Assembly: GCF_020686945.1 (NCBI RefSeq)
Contig: NZ_JAJEPR010000037.1
Coordinates: 1-34,300 of the forward strand
Reading direction: 5' to 3'
DNA length: 34,300 nucleotides
Source of the DNA: Limivivens faecihominis
Lineage (GTDB): Bacteria; Bacillota; Clostridia; Lachnospirales; Lachnospiraceae
Shown: positions 23,475 to 30,532 of the stretch, piece by piece
Layout: the number at the start of each line of letters is the position of its first letter
Numbering within the stretch: the stretch's first letter is position 1
The notes under the pieces: generated by a model
What the model was told of the DNA's origin: nothing
The model's database searches: none
What the model saw: only the letters and a program-made list of their open reading frames with translations
Program-made: the position numbers and the translations under genes

Positions 23475-25355
23475 ATGTTTGATATTCAGGAAGAACTGAA
23501 AAAGCTGCCGGGAAAGCCCGGCGTCTACATTATGCATGATGAGAAGGATGCCATTATCTATGTTGGAAAGGCCGTTTCTCTGAAAAACCGGGTGCGGCAG
23601 TATTTTCAGGCCAGCAGGAACAAGGGAGCCAAGATCGATCAGATGGTGACCAGGATTCGGCGTTTTGAGTATATTGTGACCGATTCGGAACTGGAAGCAC
23701 TGGTTCTGGAGTGTAATCTGATCAAAGAGCATCGTCCGAAATACAATACCATGCTGAAAGATGACAAAACCTATCCGTTTATCAAAGTGACGGTACAGGA
23801 AGAGTATCCGCGGATCCTTTTTTCCAGATCCATGAACAAAGACAAGAGCCGGTATTTTGGACCTTATACCAGTGCCGGGGCCGTGAAGGATACGATCGAA
23901 CTTCTGCGAAAGGTTTATAAGATCCGTTCCTGTCAGCGGAATCTGCCGCGGGATATCGGAAAAGAGAGACCTTGTCTGAATTATCATATCCATCAGTGCA
24001 AGGCTCCCTGTCAGGGATATATTTCAAAAGAAGAATACCGGAAAAATGTCAGTGAGGCGATGGATTTTCTGAACGGGAATTATGAACCCATCATGAAGCT
24101 TATCACGGAACGGATGAATGAAGCGGCAGAAAATCTGGAATTTGAGACGGCCATCGAGCAGCGGGAGCTCTTGAACAGCGTGAAACAGGTGGCCCAGAAG
24201 CAGAAAATCACAGTCAGCGACGGGGAGGACAAGGACATCATCGGCGTGGACATTCAGGATACGGATGCCGTCGTGCAGCTGTTTTTCGTCCGTGATGGAA
24301 GGATGATCGGAAGGGATCATTTTTTCCTCAGGGTAGCTCCGCAGGATACGGAACGGGATATTGTGGGAAGCTTTCTTACCCAGTTTTATGCGGGAACGCC
24401 TTTTATCCCGAGAGAGATCATGCTGCCCTGTGAGGTGGAGGATGAGCAGGTAGTCAGTGACTGGCTTTCTGCCAAGCGTGGCGGGAAAGTTTACCTCCGG
24501 GTGCCGAAAAAAGGAACCAAGGAAAAGCTTGTGGAACTGGCAGGGAAAAATGCGGCCATGATCCTGAGCCAGGATAAGGACCGGATGAAAAAAGAAGAAG
24601 GAAGGACCATAGGAGCCATGAAGGAAATCGCTGAATGGCTTCAGCTTCCGGAACTGACCAGGGTGGAAGCCTACGATATCTCCAATATCAGCGGTTTTGA
24701 GTCGGTTGGTTCCATGGTCGTTTATGAACGGGGGAAGCCAAAACGCAGCGATTACCGGAAATTTAAGATCCAGACGGTTCAGGGACCGGATGATTACGCC
24801 AGTATGGAAGAAGTGCTGACCCGGCGTTTTTCCCATGGACTGGATGAACAGGCGGAGATCAAAGAGGCGGCTCTAGAAAAAGAATTTGGAAAATTCAGCA
24901 TTTTCCCGGATCTCATCATGATGGACGGCGGCAGAGGTCAGGTGAATGTGGCGCTGCGGGTTCTGGACAGGCTGAACCTGAAAATTCCGGTCTGCGGTAT
25001 GGTAAAGGATGACAATCACCGGACCAGAGGACTCTATTTCCATAATGTGGAGATTCCCATTGATACAAACAGCGAGGGGTTCCGTTTGATCACACGGATC
25101 CAGGACGAAGCGCACCGGTTTGCGATCGAGTATCACCGGTCTCTTCGAAGCAAGGAACAGGTACATTCCATTCTGGATGATATCGAAGGCATCGGGCCAA
25201 CCCGGAGAAAATCCCTCATGCGGACATTCCAGAGTCTGGAGGCAATCCGGGAAGCAGAGGTGGAAGAACTGAAAAAAGCCCCCTCCATGAATGAACAGAG
25301 CGCCCGGAGAGTATATGAATTTTTTCATAAAAAGTGTAAAGAAAACGAGGAATAA
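23475..25355 (+). CDS. uvrC: Excinuclease ABC subunit C
   Basis: Makes both incisions in nucleotide excision repair. The 626-residue protein has the GIY-YIG nuclease at the N-terminus (GVYIMHDEKDAIIYVGKA, about residues 16-35, with R41), a cysteine motif around CLNYHIHQCKAPCQG, the UvrB-binding UVR domain near 203-238, the RNase H-like 5' nuclease (AYDISNISG and DLIMMDGGRGQVN) and a C-terminal helix-hairpin-helix pair (DDIEGIGPTRRKSL). AGGAGGACAGAG precedes ATG. It lies downstream of ftsH and upstream of hprK, the usual clostridial uvrC-hprK order. Confidence 0.97.
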   Translation: MFDIQEELKKLPGKPGVYIMHDEKDAIIYVGKAVSLKNRVRQYFQASRNKGAKIDQMVTRIRRFEYIVTDSELEALVLECNLIKEHRPKYNTMLKDDKTYPFIKVTVQEEYPRILFSRSMNKDKSRYFGPYTSAGAVKDTIELLRKVYKIRSCQRNLPRDIGKERPCLNYHIHQCKAPCQGYISKEEYRKNVSEAMDFLNGNYEPIMKLITERMNEAAENLEFETAIEQRELLNSVKQVAQKQKITVSDGEDKDIIGVDIQDTDAVVQLFFVRDGRMIGRDHFFLRVAPQDTERDIVGSFLTQFYAGTPFIPREIMLPCEVEDEQVVSDWLSAKRGGKVYLRVPKKGTKEKLVELAGKNAAMILSQDKDRMKKEEGRTIGAMKEIAEWLQLPELTRVEAYDISNISGFESVGSMVVYERGKPKRSDYRKFKIQTVQGPDDYASMEEVLTRRFSHGLDEQAEIKEAALEKEFGKFSIFPDLIMMDGGRGQVNVALRVLDRLNLKIPVCGMVKDDNHRTRGLYFHNVEIPIDTNSEGFRLITRIQDEAHRFAIEYHRSLRSKEQVHSILDDIEGIGPTRRKSLMRTFQSLEAIREAEVEELKKAPSMNEQSARRVYEFFHKKCKENEE

Positions 25356-25359
25356 TCCG

Positions 25360-25388
25360 TTGAACGTACCGGCAAATTATGGTAGACT
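25360..25388 (+). promoter_or_regulatory. hprK promoter
   Basis: TTGAAC (25360-25365), a 17-bp spacer and TAGACT (25383-25388) with a TGg extension, starting five bases after the uvrC stop. It gives hprK and glcK their own transcript with a leader of about 100 nt. Confidence 0.7.
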
Positions 25389-25393
25389 GATGT

Positions 25394-25423
25394 CATGCAG
25401 AATTGCATGTGCCGCTTTGCGGC
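25394..25423 (+). other. Hairpins in the hprK leader
   Basis: Two small perfect hairpins lie in tandem in the leader: CATGCA-GAAT-TGCATG (25394-25409) and GCCGC-TTT-GCGGC (25411-25423). A further GCGGC at 25439-25443 could compete for the second. No known riboswitch fold was recognised and no T-run follows. Confidence 0.5.
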
Positions 25424-25493
25424 GAAGCAATTTCGTAGGCGGCATGACAGCGGAAAGCGTCGTGCCTGCGATCTGAAGAAAAGGAGAAAAGGC

Positions 25494-26435
25494 ATGGGAA
25501 GTGTAGCATTATCAAAGATTGTCGAGCAGCTGGACTTGAAAAATGTGACGCCGGAAGTGGATATCGGCAAGATCCGCATCACATTGCCGGAGATCAACCG
25601 TCCGGCTCTGCAGCTGACAGGATATTTTGATCATTTTGATTCCAAACGTGTTCAGATCATCGGATATGTAGAGTACACCTATCTGGAGCACTTAAGCCGG
25701 GAGAGAAGGCTGGAAGTTTACGAGCAGTTTCTTTCCTATGATATGCCCTGTTTGATCTACACCACGAAGACCACGCCGGATGAGGATATGCTCCGGATGG
25801 CCATTGAGCGGAACATTCCTATTTTTACGGCACATAAGACCACCACATCTTTCATGGCAGAGATCATCCGCCGTCTGAATGTGGAGCTGGCTCCCTGTAT
25901 TTCCATCCATGGCGTATTGGTGGATGTTTACGGCGAGGGTGTTCTGATCATGGGCGAGAGCGGCATTGGCAAGAGCGAGGCTGCTCTGGAGCTGATCAAG
26001 CGAGGCCACCGTCTCGTCAGCGATGACGTGGTGGAGATCCGCCGTGTCAGCGACGATACCCTGGTGGGAAGCGCGCCGGACATCACCCGGCATTTTATCG
26101 AGCTTCGCGGCATCGGCATCATCGACGTGAAGACCCTGTTCGGTGTCGAGAGCGTTAAGGACACTCAGTCCATTGATCTTGTCATCAAGATGGAAGAGTG
26201 GGATAAAAACAGAGAATACGACCGCATGGGTCTTGAGGAGGAGTACACGGAGTTCCTTGGAAACAAGGTAGTCTGCCATTCCCTGCCGATCCGTCCGGGC
26301 CGTAACCTGGCTGTCATCGTAGAATGTGCGGCTGTCAACCACCGTCAGAAGAAGATGGGCTACAACGCTGCCAAAGAGCTGTACAACCGTGTACAGGCAT
26401 CTCTTACAAGAAAAAGAAATCCGGAGGAAGAATAA
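25494..26435 (+). CDS. hprK: HPr kinase/phosphorylase
   Basis: Phosphorylates and dephosphorylates HPr at serine 46, the switch for carbon catabolite repression in Firmicutes. The 313-residue protein has the N-terminal domain (about 1-130) and the kinase domain with P-loop GESGIGKS (154-161, K160), the conserved ELRGIGIIDVKTLFG signature and a C-terminal helix. I use ATG 25494, preceded by AAAAGGAGAAAA; the longer frame from 25395 reads through the leader hairpins. glcK starts one base after its stop. This protein likely sets the regulation of the sugar operons elsewhere in the window, though I saw no clear cre site. Confidence 0.96.
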   Translation: MGSVALSKIVEQLDLKNVTPEVDIGKIRITLPEINRPALQLTGYFDHFDSKRVQIIGYVEYTYLEHLSRERRLEVYEQFLSYDMPCLIYTTKTTPDEDMLRMAIERNIPIFTAHKTTTSFMAEIIRRLNVELAPCISIHGVLVDVYGEGVLIMGESGIGKSEAALELIKRGHRLVSDDVVEIRRVSDDTLVGSAPDITRHFIELRGIGIIDVKTLFGVESVKDTQSIDLVIKMEEWDKNREYDRMGLEEEYTEFLGNKVVCHSLPIRPGRNLAVIVECAAVNHRQKKMGYNAAKELYNRVQASLTRKRNPEEE

Positions 26436-26436
26436 G

Positions 26437-27372
26437 ATGAAAGAGTATTGTTTTGGTATTGATATCGGAGGAACAACGGTAAAATGTGGTCTTTTCAATG
26501 TAAAAGGCGACATTCTGGAGAAATGGGAGATCCCCACAAGAACGGAAAATAATGGCGTGAACATCCTTCCGGATGTGGCTGCCACTATCGATGCAAAGAT
26601 CCAGGAAAAAGGCATCGCCCGCGACACGATCGCCGGTGTGGGCGTCGGCATCCCGGGACCGGTCAATGAGGAGGGTGCAGTCATCTGTGCCGTAAACCTT
26701 CACTGGGGTTATGTAGAGCTGGAAAAAGAACTGGAGAAGCTCACCGGCCTGACCGTAAAAGCTGGAAATGACGCCAATGTGGCAGCTCTCGGTGAAATGT
26801 GGAAGGGCGGCGGAGCCGGCTACCACAACGTTGTCATGGTAACCCTCGGAACCGGTGTCGGCGGCGGAATCATCGTCAATGGAAAGATCGTGACCGGAAC
26901 CCACGGTGCAGGCGGAGAGATCGGCCATGTGCATGTGGAGGATGACGAGCACGAGTCCTGTAACTGTGGAAATCAGGGCTGCCTGGAGCAGTACGCCAGC
27001 GCTACCGGCATTGTCCGTCTGGCAAACCGTATGCTGGCTGCCACCGACAAACCCTCCGTACTGAGAAACGAGGAAGTGACTGCAAAATCCGTTTTCGACG
27101 CTGTAAAAGCAGGCGACGAGCTGGCTATGGAAGTTGCCGAGAAATTCGGTAAATATCTGGGAACCGCTCTGGCTGTTGTTGCCGGCGTGGTAGACCCCGA
27201 GGTTTACGTTATTGGCGGCGGCGTTTCCAAGGCTGGTAAGATCATTCTCGACTATATAGAGAAATATTACAAGAAATATGTCTTCCAGGGCAGCCGCGAC
27301 TGTGCCTTCGCACTGGCTGAGCTGGGCAACGACGCAGGTATCTGCGGAGCTGCAAAACTGGTATTGGGCTAA
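26437..27372 (+). CDS. glcK: ROK family glucokinase
   Basis: Phosphorylates glucose with ATP in the cytoplasm. The 311-residue protein has the phosphate-1 motif FGIDIGGTTVKCGL at the N-terminus, the catalytic GNDANVAALGE, the phosphate-2 motif TLGTGVGGGII and the ROK zinc motif CNCGNQGCLEQYAS. The later VIGGGVS is the adenosine motif. GGAGGAAG overlaps the end of hprK, and ATG 26437 starts one base after the hprK stop, so the pair is coupled. A strong terminator follows. In related genomes murB, rapZ and whiA often continue from here; here they do not. Confidence 0.94.
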   Translation: MKEYCFGIDIGGTTVKCGLFNVKGDILEKWEIPTRTENNGVNILPDVAATIDAKIQEKGIARDTIAGVGVGIPGPVNEEGAVICAVNLHWGYVELEKELEKLTGLTVKAGNDANVAALGEMWKGGGAGYHNVVMVTLGTGVGGGIIVNGKIVTGTHGAGGEIGHVHVEDDEHESCNCGNQGCLEQYASATGIVRLANRMLAATDKPSVLRNEEVTAKSVFDAVKAGDELAMEVAEKFGKYLGTALAVVAGVVDPEVYVIGGGVSKAGKIILDYIEKYYKKYVFQGSRDCAFALAELGNDAGICGAAKLVLG

Positions 27373-27390
27373 ATAGGTTATGAGTTTCAG

Positions 27391-27420
27391 GCAGGGTCTT
27401 CTTTGCAGGACCCTGCTTTT
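27391..27420 (+). terminator. Terminator of hprK-glcK
   Basis: GCAGGGTC (27391-27398) pairs perfectly with GACCCTGC (27409-27416) around a 10-nt loop and is followed by TTTT (27417-27420). Confidence 0.9.
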
Positions 27421-27478
27421 ATATTATAGGTATCTGATGAAAAATAGCTGGTTTTGTATTTTACAAATCCAATAGAAA

Positions 27479-27731
27479 GATGTTGGGGTCAAAAGGTATT
27501 TTGCCCCCAACTGATGCCTACGAATTGCTCCGCTGCAAGGCAGCTCACGCAAGGTCTACGCTCCGCTTCGGTCGGTGCTAAACGTGTGCCACTGGCACAC
27601 AGCACCTACAAACATTCGAAATCCGCTGATTTACTGCGTAAATCGCTACTTTCTCATGTTTGGCGGGTCCCAAGTTCAAAAGCCTTATCGTGCAAGCACG
27701 AACGGCTTTTTGAGCTTTTGACCCTGGCATC
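27479..27731. repeat. MITE-like structured repeat with imperfect terminal inverted repeats
   Basis: This 253-bp block fills most of the 380-bp gap between glcK and the maa fragment. Its ends are inverted copies: GATGTTGGGGTCAAAAG (27479-27495) and the reverse complement GATGCCAGGGTCAAAAG (27731-27715), 14 of 17 matching. Inside are successive hairpins: GTTGGGG-t-CAAAA with TTTTG-c-CCCCAAC (27482-27511); GGTGCT...AGCACC around GTGTGCC-act-GGCACAC (27574-27606); GATTTA-ctgcg-TAAATC (27628-27644); and TCAAAAGCC...GGCTTTTTGA around CGTGC-aa-GCACG (27675-27712). It has no credible coding content. A non-autonomous mobile repeat is the best explanation; a structured RNA is the alternative. Confidence 0.55.
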
Positions 27732-27752
27732 ATAGAAATGGAGCATTAAATT

Positions 27753-28058
27753 ATGGATATGAAAAAAAGAAGAGACATGCAGCTTTTGTATGTTGCTGAC
27801 GAAGCGATTATGGAAGAACAGAGTGTTTGCAGAAAGAAATTGCAGAAACTTAACTTTATGGATCGCTCCGATTTTGATGGAGTAGCAGAAACCGTAAAGG
27901 ATCTTTTTGGCAAGACAGGAAAAGACTGCACGGTCAATCCTCCGTTTTACTGTGACTATGGCTCTCATATTGAGGTGGGCGAGAATTTTTTTGCAAACTA
28001 TAACTGCCTGACTAAAACTTCCCACACCGATATGGTGTGGGAAGTTTTAGTCAGGTGA
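27753..28058 (+). pseudogene. 3'-truncated maltose/galactoside O-acetyltransferase
   Basis: The first 86 codons match the N-terminal part of the Maa/LacA acetyltransferases: the helical maltose-acetyltransferase cap (RRDMQLLYVADEAIMEEQ, CRKKLQKLNFMD) followed by the first left-handed helix turns (NPPFYCDYGSHIEVGENFFA, then NYNC). Intact members continue with a VILD-type strand and about 100 further residues holding the catalytic histidine. Here the match ends at 28008-28010, where a perfect palindrome begins, and the frame stops at 28058. GGAG at 27740-27743 may still serve as its ribosome binding site. The product would lack the active site and is not expected to function. Confidence 0.8.
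28007..28055. repeat. Perfect 22-bp-arm palindrome at a gene-fusion point
   Basis: The arms 28007-28028 and 28034-28055 are exact reverse complements around the loop GATAT; each contains ACTAAAACTTCCCACACC or its complement. It has no U-run, so it is not an ordinary terminator. It sits exactly where the acetyltransferase gene loses its 3' part and the YczE-like gene loses its 5' part. The end hairpins of IS200/IS605-type elements or REP-like palindromes look similar, so it may be what remains of such an element after a deletion. Confidence 0.75.
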
Positions 28059-28405
28059 TATATAGTTTCTGCGTTGATCTGTTCGCAAATACGCATGTGT
28101 ACAGCATTCATGTGTGGGTAAATGCGCTGATTATGCTATTGGGAGTCCTGCTTTTTGCAGTTGGAACCGGATTTTATGCAGCTGCTTCACTGGGACGCGG
28201 TTCCTATGAGGCCTTAACCTTTTCACTTGCGGAAAAGAACGGCTGGCAGGTAAAAACAGTACGGATGATACTGGATCTTGTGATGGTGGTTGCCGGAGTT
28301 CTGTTAGGCGGAAAGTTCGGCGTATGTACGATTGTAACCATTCTTATTTCAGGACCAATGATCCAATTTACAGCAGTAAAAGCAAAAAAGTTATTTAAAA
28401 TATAG
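28055..28405 (+). pseudogene. 5'-truncated YczE/YyaS/YitT-like membrane protein
   Basis: About 116 codons of the C-terminal part of a YczE-type integral membrane protein remain: helices around NALIMLLGVLLFAVGTGFYAAASLG, the conserved GRGSYEALTFSLAEKNG loop, then TVRMILDLVMVVAGVLLGGKFG and a final helix ending KAKKLFKI. Intact relatives are roughly 200 residues, so one or two N-terminal helices are gone. The similarity begins immediately after the palindrome (YSFCVDLFANTH). A GTG at 28037 inside the palindrome opens the frame but has no ribosome binding site. Function of the family is unclear. Confidence 0.65.
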
Positions 28406-28409
28406 AACC

Positions 28410-28496
28410 AATAGGGACGGAGATAAAGGCTTTTTCATTCTCCCTGCTGGTCAGGCATATATTGGAATGAATGCTGCATCAGGCGGTAAGTTATGA
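28410..28496 (+). pseudogene. Possible C-terminal remnant coupled to the subtilase gene
   Basis: In the short gap before the subtilase gene one frame reads 28 codons (DKGFFILPAGQAYIGMNAAS then GGKL) ending in a TGA (28494-28496) that overlaps the subtilase ATG (28493-28495). The composition looks protein-like and the overlap is the usual form of translational coupling, so this may be the tail of a lost upstream gene. I do not recognise the family and the stretch is short enough to be chance. Confidence 0.3.
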
Positions 28497-30208
28497 ACGA
28501 TCAAAAGCTTGAAAATCTCCTGAATCTGGCGCTGGATGCCACGTCGGAGGAGCTGGAGCGCTCGGAGCGGCTCTCGGAAGGCTACGACCGGGCGGATAAT
28601 ACCTGGGATCTCATCATCAAATACAATGGAGATCTCACAGAGCTGGAGCGGGAAGGGGCGGTATTCACCCCGCTGGTCAATGAATACGCTATTGTGACGA
28701 TCCGTCAGGAGCTGATTCCCTGGCTGGCGGCTCAGGTACAGGTGGAATATATTGAAAAACCAAAGAGGCTGTCCTTCACTGTTAATCAGGGAAGGGCAGC
28801 CTCCTGTATTAACGGGCTTTCAAGAGCTCCTCTGGGACTAAGTGGAAAAGGTGTACTGCTGGCAATCATCGACAGCGGCATTGACTATACTCATCCGGAT
28901 TTTCGGAATGCTGACGGAAGTACCCGGCTTCTGGCTCTGTGGGATCAGACGGCAGAAGGAACGCCGCCAAAAGGCTATCGGATCGGAAGTGAATTTACCC
29001 AGGAAGAGTTAAATCAGTCTCTACGGGAAAATCAGGTCCTGAGCCGGGATCTTTCCGGTCACGGAACCGCAGTCGCGGGGATTGCGGCCGGAAATGGAAG
29101 GGCTTCCAGTGGAAGATATCGGGGCGTGGCGCCGGAGAGCGAGCTTCTGGTAGTGAAACTGGGGATTCCCAGACCGGATTCTTTTCCGAGGACAACAGAA
29201 CTGATGCAGGGCGTGGATTATGCGGTCCGGAAAGCTCTGGAGCTATCCATGCCGCTGGTGATCAATTTAAGCTTTGGGAATGGATATGGGTCCCATGACG
29301 GAACCTCCCTTCTTGAAACTTTCCTGGATGACATTTCCGCTTACGGCAGAAGTTCTATTGTGGCAGGAACCGGAAATGAAGGGGATGCCGGCGGTCATAC
29401 GGGCGGCTGGCTGACGGAAGGAGAAGAAAAAACACTGGAACTGGCGATTGGAGAGTACGAAACGGGGACAAATATCCAGCTCTGGAAGTCCTATGTGGAT
29501 AACTTTTCTGTCTCGTTGATCGCACCGGAAGGTGTGGCCATTGGCCCTTTCCAGGAAAATATGGGAAGTCAGCGATATCGGGCCAGTGGAACGGAGCTTC
29601 TGATCTATTACGGAGAACCAAGCCCATACAGCTTGGTTCAGGAGATTTATATGGATTTTCTGCCTGTAGAAAAATACATTGACAGCGGCATCTGGAAAAT
29701 CCGCCTGACACCGGAAAAAATCACAGAAGGCCGTTATGACCTCTGGCTTCCAGCCCGGGAGGAACGGAACCAGGACACCTATTTTTACCGGCCAGATCCG
29801 GACACAACCCTGACGATTCCCTCCACCGCCGGGAAAGTGATCTCTGTGGGAGCCTATGATTCCCGGCTGATGACCTACGCTTCCTTTTCCGGGCGGGGCT
29901 ATACGAGGGATGGGCGTAACATCAAACCGGACCTCTCAGCCCCTGGTGTTAACATCATGACCACAGCCCCCGGCGGAGGCTACGCCCCCCGGACCGGCAC
30001 TTCCTTTGCCACGCCTTTTGTCTCTGGCTCAGCCGCCCTCCTCATGCAGTGGGGGCTGATTGATGGCCGCGATCCCTACCTCTACGGCTCCAAACTCAAA
30101 GCCTATCTCCTCAAAGGCGCCCGTCCCATTCCCGCTGTCAAAACTTACCCGGATCAGCGATTGGGGTATGGAGTGCTTTGTGCGGAGGAGAGTCTTCCTG
30201 GGAGGTGA
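28493..30208 (+). CDS. S8 family subtilisin-like protease, clostridial Csp type
   Basis: A 571-residue serine protease resembling the clostridial Csp proteases known from spore germination, a group that also has vegetative members in gut Lachnospiraceae. The triad is complete: D127 (AIIDSGIDYTHPDF), H190 (SGHGTAVAGI) and S504 (GTSFATPFVSGSAALL). An oxyanion asparagine is in VAGTGNEGDAGGH. The roughly 110 N-terminal residues form a propeptide-like region, and the Csp jelly-roll insertion lies between about residues 310 and 440. No signal peptide is seen, so it is cytosolic or packaged in spores. The start overlaps an upstream TGA; AGGCGG at 28481-28486 is a weak ribosome binding site. Whether it has a germination role cannot be told here. 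Confidence 0.87.
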   Translation: MNDQKLENLLNLALDATSEELERSERLSEGYDRADNTWDLIIKYNGDLTELEREGAVFTPLVNEYAIVTIRQELIPWLAAQVQVEYIEKPKRLSFTVNQGRAASCINGLSRAPLGLSGKGVLLAIIDSGIDYTHPDFRNADGSTRLLALWDQTAEGTPPKGYRIGSEFTQEELNQSLRENQVLSRDLSGHGTAVAGIAAGNGRASSGRYRGVAPESELLVVKLGIPRPDSFPRTTELMQGVDYAVRKALELSMPLVINLSFGNGYGSHDGTSLLETFLDDISAYGRSSIVAGTGNEGDAGGHTGGWLTEGEEKTLELAIGEYETGTNIQLWKSYVDNFSVSLIAPEGVAIGPFQENMGSQRYRASGTELLIYYGEPSPYSLVQEIYMDFLPVEKYIDSGIWKIRLTPEKITEGRYDLWLPAREERNQDTYFYRPDPDTTLTIPSTAGKVISVGAYDSRLMTYASFSGRGYTRDGRNIKPDLSAPGVNIMTTAPGGGYAPRTGTSFATPFVSGSAALLMQWGLIDGRDPYLYGSKLKAYLLKGARPIPAVKTYPDQRLGYGVLCAEESLPGR

Positions 30209-30320
30209 AAGTTACAGAAAAGATTGATGAAAACGACGCCACCTGTTTGGGAAGTGCCGTTGATTTCTACTGGTTCTTAGTATTTGAAAGTTTTAATTTT
30301 CTCCTTTTCCTTAGAAATAG

Positions 30321-30385
30321 AAAAACGACACAAAATATGCCGCAGCTATCAGACAGGGGCTGCGACGATATTTAATGTCGTTTTT
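30321..30385. terminator. Large bidirectional hairpin after the subtilase
   Basis: AAAAACGACA (30321-30330) pairs with TGTCGTTTTT (30376-30385), and an inner CGCAGC (30341-30346) pairs with GCTGCG (30359-30364). T-runs lie on both strands. It sits in the 324-bp gap between the subtilase and the GntR gene, which otherwise holds only the control region at 30419-30492. Confidence 0.7.
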
Positions 30386-30418
30386 TATTTCCATTTATGT
30401 AATTTTTCTCAATGTCAG

Positions 30419-30492
30419 CCAGTATAACATATTTCTTTTTCAAATGTAAGCTCATTTTTTAACTAACATTTATCCCCGATATGTTATACTGG
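30419..30492 (+). promoter_or_regulatory. Symmetric promoter-operator of the GntR-aldolase operon
   Basis: CCAGTATAACATAT (30419-30432) and ATATGTTATACTGG (30479-30492) are perfect 14-bp inverted repeats 46 bp apart. The right copy contains an extended -10, TGtTATACT (30482-30490), about 42 bp before the GntR start; the left copy is its mirror image and would form the same -10 on the minus strand. An inner pair, AATGTAAG (30443-30450) and CTAACATT (30463-30470), matches in 7 of 8 positions. The copies are likely operators of the GntR protein, perhaps joined by looping; this is inferred. Confidence 0.6.
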
Positions 30493-30532
30493 AAAAAAAG
30501 CGAAAGGGAATGAGATTCCGGGAGGAGAAGAG

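Noticed and set aside
25355..25493. Riboswitch or T-box before hprK
   Set aside because: The leader has hairpins but no recognisable T-box, conserved riboswitch core or terminator.
27454..27735. 93-codon open frame across the structured repeat
   Set aside because: It runs through several perfect hairpins, lacks a ribosome binding site and encodes nothing recognisable.
28007..28055. Divergent short proteins both beginning MGSFSQ from the palindrome
   Set aside because: The identical starts on both strands are a trivial result of the perfect inverted repeat, and neither has a ribosome binding site.
30178..30375. 65-codon open frame after the subtilase
   Set aside because: It overlaps the subtilase end in another frame and ends within the terminator hairpin; no similarity is visible.
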